A DNA stretch of 64,000 nt, from positions 3,299 to 67,298 of the forward strand of contig JBDTEO010000023.1 in assembly GCA_039922495.1 (NCBI GenBank), given 5' to 3'. Source of the DNA: JALYYC01 sp039922495. Lineage in GTDB: Bacteria > Chloroflexota > Dormibacteria > CF-121. Shown one piece after another: positions 8,514 through 17,562 of the stretch; position 1 is the first letter of the stretch, and each line of letters opens with the position of its first letter. The notes beneath the pieces were generated by a model that worked only from the letters and a program-made list of their open reading frames with translations, was not told where the DNA came from and searched no databases. A program made the position numbers and the translations under genes.

Positions 8514-9221
8514 GTGAGCGCACCCATCCTCGTCGTCGACGACGATCCGAAGATCGTGACGCTGGTCCGCACCTACCTGGAACGGGAGGGCTTCGCCGTC
8601 GTGAGTGCGAGCGATGGGAAGGCTGCCCTCAGGTTGGTCGCCGAGTCACAGCCTCGCCTGATCGTCCTCGATCTGATGCTGCCCGAGCTGGACGGGTTGG
8701 CCCTGATGCGCATCGTCCGGGAGCGTTCCGAGGTGCCGATCGTGATGCTGTCAGCGCGAGGCACGCCCGCCGACCGTGTCTACGGCATCCATGAAGGCGC
8801 CGATGACTACCTGGTCAAGCCGTTCTCCCCCGCCGAGCTGGTCGTTCGCGTCAAGGCCGTCCTGCGTCGGGCAGAGCGCGGGCAGGACCGGCTGAAGCAT
8901 GGCGGCGCTCTCCGGTATGGCGATCTTTCCATCGACCTGGACCGCTTTGAGGTTCGGCGCGGGAGGCAAATTATTGTGCTGACGGCGGCCGAGTTCCGTC
9001 TCCTGACGGCGCTGATTCAGGCGGAAGGACGCGTTCTGACGCGCCAGGCACTACTGGACGCCCTTTATGGCCCGGTGCAGGGCGACGCGCTCGAGCGCAC
9101 CATCGATGTGCATGTGGGCCGGCTCCGGGACAAGCTCGGTGAGGACGCCGGGCAGCCGCGCTACATCGCGACCGTGCGTGGAGCCGGGTACCGGGCGGTC
9201 AACGGCAAGGAGCCGCGGTGA
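8514..9221 (+). CDS. Response regulator, OmpR/PhoB family
   Basis: A 235-residue DNA-binding regulator: receiver with DDD at residues 9-11, phospho-acceptor Asp53 in IVLDLMLPE and Lys in YLVKPFSPAEL, then a winged helix ending VRGAGYRAVNG. It closely parallels the regulator at 5418, including the VVDDDPKIVTLVR start, so the two systems are probably an old duplication. The GTGA overlap at 9218 couples it to the following kinase gene. Confidence 0.92.
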   Translation: MSAPILVVDDDPKIVTLVRTYLEREGFAVVSASDGKAALRLVAESQPRLIVLDLMLPELDGLALMRIVRERSEVPIVMLSARGTPADRVYGIHEGADDYLVKPFSPAELVVRVKAVLRRAERGQDRLKHGGALRYGDLSIDLDRFEVRRGRQIIVLTAAEFRLLTALIQAEGRVLTRQALLDALYGPVQGDALERTIDVHVGRLRDKLGEDAGQPRYIATVRGAGYRAVNGKEPR

Positions 9222-10297
9222 AGAGATCGGCATGGTGGCCTCCGAGCGGAATCGCCCTTCGGGTCGCCGTCCTCTCACTGCTGGTCACGAGTGCGGCCCT
9301 GATCGTGCTTGCTGTTGGCGTGCTCGGCGTGGCGCAGTCAACCTTCAACCAGCTGATGGTGCAGGCGGGGCAATCCGCGGAGACGGCGCGAACCATGTTC
9401 GACCACAGCGTGGTGGCGGTCTTCACCGTGGCGGCCGTCATCGCGGTGGGGATCAGCATCCTGCTTGCCTCACTGCTGGCGATGAGGTTCGCACGTCCGC
9501 TCGACGAGATGGCGCGGGCCGCCCGCCGCCTGGCGCAGGGCCAGTACCACACGCGGGTCGCCCGCAGTGGGCCCGAGGAACTGGCGTCGCTGGCGGACTC
9601 CTTCAACCAGATGGCGGAGAGCCTGGAAGAGCAGGAGCGGATGCGGCGAGACTTCATCGCCAACGCGGCCCACGAGCTGAGCACGCCGCTCACCAACCTG
9701 CAGGGATATCTGGAGGCCCTCCGGGACGGCGTGATCCCGCCCAGCCCGGAGCAATTCCGTTCCCTACAAGAGGAAGTCGATCGGCTGGGACGCCTCGCGC
9801 GGTCTCTCGAGACGCTCGCCGATGACAGCGGGCCAGGTGCCGCGGCGGCCGAGGCGATCGATCTGGCCCAGGCGGTGCGGTCAGCGGTCGACCTCGCCCG
9901 GCCATCATTCGAGCGGAACCAGATCAGCCTGCTGCTCCACGTGCCGGATCGACTCCCCGCCCGCGCCGACCCCGACCAGCTGGCGCAGGTGCTGGCGAAT
10001 CTGCTCCAGAATGCGTCGCGGTACACGGAGGCTGGCGGGACGGCAACGATCGCCGCGGAAGCGAGGCGGAGCGATGTCCTGGTCTCCGTCACCAACACCG
10101 GCGACGGGATTCCTCAACAGGACCTCCCGCGGGTCTTCGAGCGCTTCTACCGGGTCGAGAAATCGCGAGACCGGGCACGGGGCGGCGCCGGCATCGGGCT
10201 CGCGATCGTCAAGCAGCTGATCGAGGCGACCGGCGGGCGCGTCGGCGCCGAATCCTACGCCGGCCTGACGAGGATCTGGTTCAGCCTGCCTGCCTAA
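9218..10297 (+). CDS. Sensor histidine kinase with HAMP domain
   Basis: A 359-residue kinase with two membrane segments (about 12-40 and 64-90), a short external loop, HAMP (about 91-140) and HisKA with His152 in NAAHELSTPL. The Arg usual after this His (HELRTP) is Ser here, a tolerated variation. The HATPase domain has NLLQNASRY, NTGDGIP and GGAGIGLAI, so it should be active. Partner of the upstream regulator by overlap. Compared with the kinase at 6104 it lacks the proline-rich cytoplasmic head. Confidence 0.92.
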   Translation: MKRSAWWPPSGIALRVAVLSLLVTSAALIVLAVGVLGVAQSTFNQLMVQAGQSAETARTMFDHSVVAVFTVAAVIAVGISILLASLLAMRFARPLDEMARAARRLAQGQYHTRVARSGPEELASLADSFNQMAESLEEQERMRRDFIANAAHELSTPLTNLQGYLEALRDGVIPPSPEQFRSLQEEVDRLGRLARSLETLADDSGPGAAAAEAIDLAQAVRSAVDLARPSFERNQISLLLHVPDRLPARADPDQLAQVLANLLQNASRYTEAGGTATIAAEARRSDVLVSVTNTGDGIPQQDLPRVFERFYRVEKSRDRARGGAGIGLAIVKQLIEATGGRVGAESYAGLTRIWFSLPA

Positions 10298-10433
10298 GCC
10301 CTTCACCATTCCTTCCCCGCGAGCGGAGGAGGGAAATCTTTTGTGTCGATTGGATGACGGGACTTCATCCGCCGGTCATTCGCCGTCTCTAGGCTTCCCG
10401 GACATGCCGACACCACTGTCCCAAGGAGGAACC

Positions 10434-11576
10434 ATGCGACAACTGTTTCGACTCGTCACGATCATCGCCGCGGGGGCGACTGCCCTACTGGCGGCACCTG
10501 CGGTCCTCGCCCACGCCGACGCGCCCAGCACCGGCGCCGACCACGCCGTCTTCGTCCAGACCGACGACCCGGCCGGCAACTCGATCGTCGCCTATGCCCG
10601 CCACGACGACGGCACCCTTACTTATTCGGCGACCTATCCAACCGGCGGCAACGGCGGCCGCGCGGCCGGCGCCGCCGTCGATCCGCTCGCCTCGCAGGGC
10701 TCGCTCGTTTACGACGCCCAGCACCGACTGCTCCTGGCGCCGAACGCCGGCAGTAACACCGTGTCGGTTTTCGGCGTCAGCGGGGATCGCCTGCATCTGA
10801 GCCAGGTGATCAGCAGCGGCGGGCCGTTCCCGGCCAGCATCGGTATCCACGGCAATCTCGCGTATGTGCTCGACGCCGGGAACGCGGGCTATGTCAGCGG
10901 CTATCGCATCGCGGGCGGAACGCTCCACCCGATCGAAGGATCCTTGCGCTCGCTCAACCTGCCGAACGCCAACCCGCCCTTCTTCCTGTCAGCGCCCGCC
11001 CAGGTCGGCTTTTCGCCCGACGGTCGCGACTTGATCGTCACCCTGAAGGGCAACCACGGCGGCTCGGTTGACGTCTTCGGTGTGACCGCCAGCGGCCGGC
11101 TCTCGAGCGCGCCGACCACGACCACGGTCGGGGGCAACGCCTTCGCCTTTCTCTTCGATCCGGCCGGTCAGCTGGTAATCGTCAACGCGGCCTTTGGCAA
11201 CCTGTCCACCTACCAGGTCAACAGCAACGAGACGCTGACCCTGATCAATGCCGGTACCCCGGATGGCCAGGCCGCAGCCTGCTGGGTCGCGACCGCCCGC
11301 GACAACTACTATGCGGCCAACGCTGGTAGCGGCACGCTCAGTCAATACCAGATCGCCGGCAATGGCACCGTCACGCTGAAGAACCCGGTCGCGGCGGCCG
11401 GAATCCCGGGCGCCGTCGACATGGCGGTCAGCGCCGATCAGCATTTCCTCTATGCGCAGAGCGGCGCCAGTTCCTCGATTCGCGGGTTTGCCGTGAATGC
11501 CGATGGCTCCTTGACGCTCGTCGGGTCATGGATCATCCCGGATGGCGGCAGCCAGGAGGGCATCGCCGCCGCCTAG
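10434..11576 (+). CDS. Secreted beta-propeller protein, lactonase/YncE-like
   Basis: A 380-residue exported protein. Residues 1-30 form a signal peptide (MRQLFRL, a hydrophobic core, then AVLAHADA). The mature part repeats a blade pattern with NSIVAYARHDDG, NTVSVFGVSGD, VDVFGVTASG, GTLSQYQIAGNG and RGFAVNADG at roughly 45-residue spacing. This matches seven-bladed lactonase-type propellers (Pfam Lactonase). An AAGGAGG site 4-10 nt upstream fixes the ATG at 10434 against the longer frame from 10341. A TAGGCT box at about 10390 is a possible promoter. Enzymatic activity is not certain; many such proteins are binding modules. Confidence 0.75.
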   Translation: MRQLFRLVTIIAAGATALLAAPAVLAHADAPSTGADHAVFVQTDDPAGNSIVAYARHDDGTLTYSATYPTGGNGGRAAGAAVDPLASQGSLVYDAQHRLLLAPNAGSNTVSVFGVSGDRLHLSQVISSGGPFPASIGIHGNLAYVLDAGNAGYVSGYRIAGGTLHPIEGSLRSLNLPNANPPFFLSAPAQVGFSPDGRDLIVTLKGNHGGSVDVFGVTASGRLSSAPTTTTVGGNAFAFLFDPAGQLVIVNAAFGNLSTYQVNSNETLTLINAGTPDGQAAACWVATARDNYYAANAGSGTLSQYQIAGNGTVTLKNPVAAAGIPGAVDMAVSADQHFLYAQSGASSSIRGFAVNADGSLTLVGSWIIPDGGSQEGIAAA

Positions 11577-11608
11577 ACATCGCCAAAACAAGGCGGGGGA
11601 GGGAGACG

Positions 11609-11806
11609 ATGAGTTTGAATCCCCTCCCCCGCTCCGTCCGACGGGCGGGGCCTTTGTGGCTTCTCGATGGTGACTGGCGCTTCGAGCTTGTCACCCGCGA
11701 CGTGGGGCTGGTCGAGCGCTGGTTCGAGCGCCACGACTACCGCGACCGGGCGGTCGTGCCAATGTCGCAACGCGCCGCGACCTCGCCGAGTGCTCCGCCT
11801 AAGTAG
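11609..11806 (+). pseudogene. Remnant of a glycoside hydrolase family 2 N-terminus
   Basis: A 65-codon frame whose residues 15-50 (for example WLLDGDWRFEL, then DVGLVERWFER) match the entry to the sugar-binding jelly-roll domain of GH2 enzymes such as beta-glucuronidase/beta-galactosidase. Similarity stops after RAVVP, and the frame ends about 15 residues later with no trace of the (beta/alpha)8 catalytic domain. Intact members exceed 550 residues. A start ATG and purine-rich upstream sequence survive, so a truncated peptide could still be made. Confidence 0.6.
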
Positions 11807-12097
11807 GGGTCAACGATCCGCCGATGCTGGTGATTGACAACGACGGCTGGCATCATTGGTGTGTCCCTTCGGGTTTGCGTCGATCCCAAACGCGCAACCC
11901 TCATCCGAACGGATGACTGTCGAGGAGGAAATCCCAATTCCTACCTATTTGTGAAGATCCGCGAAAGCAGCACATGTAGTATTTCGGGTGTATGGTGTTG
12001 ACACCATTCGGGCGCCCTGCGCCCTCAAAGTTCGGGACATGCTCGAACGACAGTCCTCTCAGGGTCGGCAAATCATAGGGTGGCAGGCGGTAATGTA
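11807..12097. other. Intergenic region with a small palindrome
   Basis: About 290 nt without a convincing gene. It contains the palindrome ATGGTGT-TG-ACACCAT (11992-12007), which embeds a consensus-like TTGACA, followed by GGGCGCCCTGCGCCC. No clear -10 box at proper spacing was found. It may hold the promoter and an operator for the paralogous pair that follows. Confidence 0.35.
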
Positions 12098-12433
12098 ATG
12101 CCAGACCTCGATCGCCGCAATGGCCATAAGGCAAGCGTGGCCGCCAACGCAACCAACGTCGACCGGCTGATGTATGGGGAAGACCCCGAAACGACGTCCT
12201 CGGAACAAGCCGAGAGCTGGATCAAGGCTTACCACGAGCTGCTCGAATTCAAGGACAGGCTGCTCCTGGACATGGAGTCTGGCATCAAGAGCCTGTCCGA
12301 GCCGGGGGGCCGCGAGATCCGCGACCTCGACGTCACGCTGATCGAGATCCAGCGGAGGCGGTACCGCGCGCGCCTTGTCTACTGGGAGGGCCGCAAAACG
12401 CAACTCCTGTCGCAGGGGAGAAAGAGCGCGTGA
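12098..12433 (+). CDS. Hypothetical protein, first of a paralogous pair
   Basis: A 111-residue, charged, helical protein with no signal or membrane segment. Its core has the pattern W-I-x2-Y-x-E-L-x2-F-K followed about 35 residues later by EIRDLDVTLIEIQRRRYRAR. The same pattern occurs in the next gene, so the two are tandem paralogs. The ATG at 12098 is chosen over the GTG at 12080 because a purine-rich AGGCGG lies ahead of it; the choice is not firm. The downstream gene starts in its stop codon (GTGA), and rpoD follows on the same strand. Function unknown. Confidence 0.6.
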   Translation: MPDLDRRNGHKASVAANATNVDRLMYGEDPETTSSEQAESWIKAYHELLEFKDRLLLDMESGIKSLSEPGGREIRDLDVTLIEIQRRRYRARLVYWEGRKTQLLSQGRKSA

Positions 12434-12822
12434 CCGAGTTTCACAATCCGGAACACGAGGGACTAGCCAGCAAGGCGATCGATCCCTACCGGCTGATGGA
12501 GACCGAACGGCCGGACTCGGACGATCCGGAGGATTTCCATCACTGGATCACGGTCTACACGGAGCTTGCCGACTTCAAAGTCAAGATGCTGGCGGATATG
12601 GTCAAGCACATGCCAGAGATGCCACCGGTGGCCGCCGCTGAGATCCGGGGGATCGACATGGCGATCATCCGCCGGCAGCTGGCCCGCTACGAGGGACGGC
12701 TCGCCTTCTGGCAGCACCGGGCAGGGGAAGTCGCCACGCAGACGGCTCGACTGGCAGCCGCGATGGGCACAGAGACGCCGAATTCTTCACAAAGGGACGT
12801 TTCCTCCCAACTTAATTACTAG
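12430..12822 (+). CDS. Hypothetical protein, second of a paralogous pair
   Basis: A 130-residue helical protein homologous to the preceding gene over about 75 residues (WITVYTELADFK then EIRGIDMAIIRRQLARYEGR). It has a longer, low-complexity C-terminal tail. The GTG start overlaps the previous stop, implying translational coupling and perhaps a heteromer. It ends 83 nt before the sigma factor gene. I do not recognise the family. Confidence 0.6.
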   Translation: MTEFHNPEHEGLASKAIDPYRLMETERPDSDDPEDFHHWITVYTELADFKVKMLADMVKHMPEMPPVAAAEIRGIDMAIIRRQLARYEGRLAFWQHRAGEVATQTARLAAAMGTETPNSSQRDVSSQLNY

Positions 12823-12905
12823 AAACCTGATAGTCATGGCATCACATTCGAAATGATGCTGGACGAATGGTGTCTGAATACGTCAAACTTGGGTAAGAAA
12901 ACTTC

Positions 12906-14039
<1,134 letters not shown>

Positions 14040-14075
14040 GACCGCGGCTTTGACGCGCCGGTAGCGGAGTACCCG

Positions 14076-14693
14076 ATGGCGATCCGGCCACGCCTGATTC
14101 CTCTGCTGGAGCAGTTCGACTTCGCACGCGAGCGCCTCGTCAAACGCCTGACGGGGCCGAGCGGCGACAGTGGAAACGGCACCAGCATCGAAATCGCGGC
14201 GATGACCGACGAGGAATATCTCTGGGAACCGGTGGCGAACTGCTGGTCGATCCGCCGCCGCGAGGCAGGACCGGGGCCACGCGCGACTCGGCTTGTCGGC
14301 GCCGGCGAGTGGGGTCGCGACTCCGCCAGCCCGCCCCCATGGCCGCCGCCGGTCACCACGATCGCCTGGCGACTTGGTCATCTCAGCGAGATGCTGACCT
14401 TACGGGCCGACTACACCATCGGGAGCCACTCGATGACGCGGGACCAGTATCGCTTCCGTGGCGACGTCGCCGGAGCCCTCGCCGCCTTCGACACGGGCGC
14501 GAGTGCCTGGCGGGACGCGGTGGTCAGCGCGGATGACGCCGCCCTTGACCAGGTCGGTCACAGCACCTACCCGGATGGCAGCGACGCCGAAGAGCCCTTC
14601 GTCGAGATTGTCTGGTGGGTCAACCAGGAACTGCTGCACCACGGCGCCGAGATCGCCCTGCTACGCGACCTCTACCGCGAACGGCGAGCCTAG
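14076..14693 (+). CDS. DinB family protein
   Basis: A 205-residue protein with the DinB_2 four-helix-bundle pattern. MTDEEYLWEPVANCWSIR lies near residues 43-60, TIAWRLGHLSEML near 92-104, and an HHGAEIALLRDLY motif at the C-terminus. The His residues of the last two motifs usually complete a metal site. Family members include metal-dependent thiol (mycothiol or bacillithiol) S-transferases, but activity here is not established. It lies 36 nt downstream of rpoD and may be cotranscribed. Confidence 0.75.
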   Translation: MAIRPRLIPLLEQFDFARERLVKRLTGPSGDSGNGTSIEIAAMTDEEYLWEPVANCWSIRRREAGPGPRATRLVGAGEWGRDSASPPPWPPPVTTIAWRLGHLSEMLTLRADYTIGSHSMTRDQYRFRGDVAGALAAFDTGASAWRDAVVSADDAALDQVGHSTYPDGSDAEEPFVEIVWWVNQELLHHGAEIALLRDLYRERRA

Positions 14694-14795
14694 CGCGCCT
14701 CCCGGCGGCCGAGCACGAGCTTGAAGTTGGCCTGGGAACGTGTCAGGGTTAAGCGACGACGGCTCAGCTGACAATACCCGAGAGGAGGGAATTCG

Positions 14796-15224
14796 ATGAG
14801 TAGCGCCGAAACGGTCTTTCGACAGACGGTCGACCTCGCCAACCGGCAGGACGCGGACGGTATTCAGCAGTACCTCGCGGAGGACCTGCAGTTCGACAAT
14901 CCCGTGACCGGTCCGACGGACAAGAACGGGATGCTGCAGTTCCACGCGAGCTTTTTCAGCGCATTCCCGGACCTTCACTACACGATCGACAAGAGCGTCG
15001 ACGACGGTAAGGTTCTCGCCGTCGAGTCAAGGGTGACCGGGACCCACAAGGGTCAGTTGATGGGGATTCCCCCAACCAATACGAAGGTCGAGCTGAAGGT
15101 CGCCTTTTTCGTGGAAGTCAGCGGGGACAAGATCACCAGGTGGCGCTCGTATTTCGACACCGCATCGATGCTGCGGCAGCTTGGCGTTCTGCCCGAGCCG
15201 GCTGCGGCTGGCGCCAGGACCTAA
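14796..15224 (+). CDS. SnoaL-like / ester cyclase family protein
   Basis: A 142-residue cytoplasmic protein of the NTF2-like superfamily, SnoaL-type. It opens with a helix (AETVFRQTVDLANRQD) and contains FDNPVTGPTD, FFSAFPDLHYTID, VTGTHKGQLMGIPPT and a final strand ITRWRSYFDTASMLRQLG. This is the layout of polyketide cyclase-like and SnoaL_2 proteins, with the usual length. AGGAGG seven nt before the ATG supports the start. It is followed by a long hairpin. The substrate cannot be inferred. Confidence 0.8.
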   Translation: MSSAETVFRQTVDLANRQDADGIQQYLAEDLQFDNPVTGPTDKNGMLQFHASFFSAFPDLHYTIDKSVDDGKVLAVESRVTGTHKGQLMGIPPTNTKVELKVAFFVEVSGDKITRWRSYFDTASMLRQLGVLPEPAAAGART

Positions 15225-15238
15225 CGGCCATCCGCTTC

Positions 15239-15270
15239 GAGCCGGAGTACGAGGAAACGTATCCCGGCTC
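15239..15270 (+). terminator. Hairpin after the SnoaL-like gene
   Basis: GAGCCGGAGTACG (15239-15251) pairs with CGTATCCCGGCTC (15258-15270) with one mismatch and one wobble around an AGGAAA loop, 15 nt after the stop. There is no strong U-tract. It lies in a convergent intergenic region. Confidence 0.5.
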
Positions 15271-15340
15271 TCCTAACTGAACACGCGGGCCCGTCAGTTT
15301 TCGCTGTGCTAGCTTGGCGAGGTCGTGCGTGAAGACGGCC

Positions 15341-15538
15341 TCAGCCGGCCGCCCTGGGCAATCTTCGCACTGCTCTGCCGTCCGGATCTCGCCAGAGTTC
15401 GTTGGAACGAACTTCCAGCCCGGCTAGCAAAGGGAGACCGAAGGCCTGGAAAAACGCCTTGGGGACCCCCGTCGACGAAGCAATCTGGCCCATGAGGACC
15501 AGGAGGAGTCCCGACGCCAAACGGGTGAATTTCGACAT
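15341..15538 (-). CDS. Small hydrophobic-headed protein, uncertain
   Basis: A 65-residue frame beginning with a basic residue and a hydrophobic stretch (LASGLLLVLMGQIASS), then a polar Arg-rich tail. AGGGGAGG lies about 11 nt upstream of the ATG, and it follows the membrane protein gene at 15554 by 15 nt on the same strand. It may be a small secreted or membrane peptide, or the remains of a longer gene. No homology recognised. Confidence 0.4.
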   Translation of the reverse strand: MSKFTRLASGLLLVLMGQIASSTGVPKAFFQAFGLPLLAGLEVRSNELWRDPDGRAVRRLPRAAG

Positions 15539-15553
15539 CGGCGGGCGCCTCCC

Positions 15554-16042
15554 CTACTTGATCTTTAGATCCGCGGTGCAGCAGAACATTCCCATGTCCG
15601 GGTTCCACTCGAGGGTGAGCGGCGCGGCGAGCGAATCCGGACGGTAGCAGATGGTTACGGGGCCGTATCGGGCCCCATTCGCAAACTCGGTTCGCGACCA
15701 GTGGGTGCATCCAGCCGGATCCTGGGTGAATCGGAAGCTGTGATGCTGGGCGTCGATCAGCCGGAGGTCGGCCGGGTCGGCGTGCGTTGCACTGCTGGAA
15801 TTCCGGAAATCGACCTGCATCCGGATGATGCCGTCGGACTCGTTGATGTTCGACACCCACATCGTGTAGTTCTGGAGACGTAAGCAGGGCTGCGGACTGC
15901 ACGGTTGAGGAGTCGCCGCCGTGCCGAAGGTTCCAGAAGACTGGGATCCGAGCGCGGAAAAGGCGACGGCGCCGAGGGAGACCAGCACGACGGCGCCGAT
16001 GCCAAGAATCCCGATCCGCGCCCAGCGGCGGCTACTAGACAC
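15554..16042 (-). CDS. Membrane-anchored extracytoplasmic protein
   Basis: A 162-residue protein. The start is placed at GTG 16042, which gives an Arg-containing head and one transmembrane segment (GILGIGAVVLVSLGAVAFSAL). After a Ser/Thr/Gly linker comes an external beta-sandwich-like domain with several Cys residues (CSPQPC near the start, later AGCTHW and MFCCTADL), which could form disulfides outside the cell. The longer frame from 16153 would run deep into the upstream cyclase gene. The gene overlaps the end of that decayed cyclase by 8 nt. Similar domains occur in DUF4352-like proteins, but I do not assign it. Confidence 0.55.
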   Translation of the reverse strand: MSSSRRWARIGILGIGAVVLVSLGAVAFSALGSQSSGTFGTAATPQPCSPQPCLRLQNYTMWVSNINESDGIIRMQVDFRNSSSATHADPADLRLIDAQHHSFRFTQDPAGCTHWSRTEFANGARYGPVTICYRPDSLAAPLTLEWNPDMGMFCCTADLKIK

Positions 16043-17121
16043 GGATACCGGCCAGCAACTCCTTCGTGCGCGCGGCCTCAAAGCTTGCGCCGAGTTGTTC
16101 ATATGCGGCGATGGCCCGCTGGAATCGCTCGGCCGCCTGATCGGGTGCATCACTCAGTAACGCGAGGTGTCCCTCGGCTCGATCGCAGGCCGGCGGGAGA
16201 ATGGCCAGCGCCCGCTCGGCGCGGCGGGCCGTGGGCAGAAAATTCCGGAGCCCGTCAGCATCGCGCAACGCCACCAGCGCCTCGAGCATCACCAGCACCT
16301 CGAAGGGCGCTCCCCCATATTTCGGTGGCACACCCGCGGCCAATCCGCGCTGGGACAGGACATGTCGGCTTCCTTTTTCCAGGCATCGAGATGCTCCTCC
16401 AACAGGGGGTCTATTGCCGACCACTGTCCGAGCATGGCGTGGCTGTACATCAGCAGATAGTTCGCATGTATGACCTCATGGAGGCTGAGGGTTTTGGCCA
16501 GGGCGTAGCTGCGCCTTCCGAGTTCGAGCCCTTCCTCGTACTTCCCTTCCATGTCCATCACCCGCAACCCCAGAAAGAAGAACGCCAGGGCTCGGTCGCG
16601 GACGGCGACGATCTGGTCGACCAGGTTCAGTTCGCTGCGGGTGTAGTCTATCGCGCGCTTATAGTCGCCGGCCAACACCGCCAGGCCACTCAAGGCTCGG
16701 GTCGCGATCACCTGCGGGCCTGAAAACCTTCGTTCAATTGCGGGAGGTGATCCAGCATCTCGAACGCGGCACGAAGGGCACGCTCGGCATCGTCTTCGCG
16801 GACGAGGGGCACCCCGAACACCGCCATGATGGCCTCGCCGACAAATTTTTCAATCGTGCCGCCCCAGGCTTCGATCGTGGCCGCCATCTCGGCGAAGTAG
16901 CGCTGGAGGATCGTCCGCCAGCGCTCCGAATCAAGGCGCTCGCCAAGCGCCGTCAAGCCGGTGACATCGGCGAAGAGCACCGGGACGAGCTTGCGTTCTT
17001 CCGCGGGCATCTCGGCAACGGCCTGGCCGCATTGCGGACAGAAGCGAGCGTCGGCCGGAAGCGGCGCCGCGCACTCCGAACAACGCTGACCGCTTAGGCC
17101 TTCCACCGGCTCTATTCTCAC
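16035..17121 (-). pseudogene. Decayed adenylate/guanylate cyclase-TPR gene
   Basis: Three pieces in sequence and different frames. 17121-16708 encodes a zinc ribbon (two CxxC pairs, residues about 14-34) and a class III cyclase domain (LVPVLFADVTGLTALGERL, then KFVGEAIMAVFG). The second metal-binding Asp of the usual GDAIM motif is Glu. This frame ends abruptly after the half-domain. 16711-about 16358 and about 16358-16035 encode TPR-like helices (LAVLAGDYKRAIDYTRSEL; ERFQRAIAAYEQLGASFEAAR) split by a frameshift. Intact relatives have a full cyclase, an AAA ATPase and a long TPR array of about 1000 residues; the ATPase and half the cyclase are gone. Confidence 0.75.
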
Positions 17122-17137
17122 CGCTGCATGAAGGCCG

Positions 17138-17166
17138 CGTTACCGGTCGTTTCCAACCAGGTAACG
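17138..17166. repeat. Inverted repeat upstream of the decayed cyclase gene
   Basis: Perfect 7-bp arms CGTTACC (17138-17144) and GGTAACG (17160-17166) separated by 15 nt, beginning 17 nt upstream of the cyclase GTG at 17121. It could be an old operator or a stem-loop; nothing else in the 17122-17329 gap was recognisable. Confidence 0.35.
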
Positions 17167-17329
17167 GCGGCATCATCTCTTAGGCAACTGCCACCAAGCC
17201 GTGGCCTGGCCGAGGAAACGGGTCAAGAATCGCTGACGTTAGGTTGGGAAGCCCGATCGGTCCTATCGTGGAAGCCAGTCGGTGGCCTCCCGTCGGCGCC
17301 GCCGGCCCGAATACCCCGCAGGAGGACTC

Positions 17330-17506
17330 ATGAAGACGCACGGAAGCAAGCGCGAAGAGCGGCAGGGGCAGAAGCCCGGCCAACCGCAACCGCAGCAGTG
17401 GCCCGGCAAGCAGGGCGGCAATCCTGGCCAGCAATGGCCCGGCAAGCAGCCTGAGACCAAGCCCGCGACGACCTGGCCGAGCCAGCCGTCGCAGCCCAAC
17501 CGCTAA
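17330..17506 (+). CDS. Small Gln/Pro/Gly/Lys-rich protein
   Basis: A 58-residue, strongly basic, low-complexity protein, with GGAGG at 17321-17325 just ahead of the ATG. It contains two copies of QQWPGKQ in QPQQWPGKQGG and GQQWPGKQPE, plus a related TWPSQPSQPN tail. There are no hydrophobic segments. A strong intrinsic terminator follows directly, so it is a complete single-gene unit with good translation signals. It is probably intrinsically disordered; function unknown. Confidence 0.6.
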   Translation: MKTHGSKREERQGQKPGQPQPQQWPGKQGGNPGQQWPGKQPETKPATTWPSQPSQPNR

Positions 17507-17511
17507 CCGCC

Positions 17512-17548
17512 AAAAGCGGCGCCACTCTCGGAGGGGCGCCGTTTTGTT
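17512..17548 (+). terminator. Intrinsic terminator
   Basis: CGGCGCC (17517-17523) pairs perfectly with GGCGCCG (17535-17541) and is followed by TTTTGTTT, with an A-tract on the 5' side. It ends the small Gln/Pro-rich protein gene. Confidence 0.85.
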
Positions 17549-17562
17549 TCTCAAGCGCCGTT

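Noticed and set aside
16708..16711. GTGA overlap read as normal translational coupling of two genes
   Set aside because: The two frames encode consecutive but deleted parts of one known cyclase-ATPase-TPR protein type, and the downstream part is itself frameshifted.
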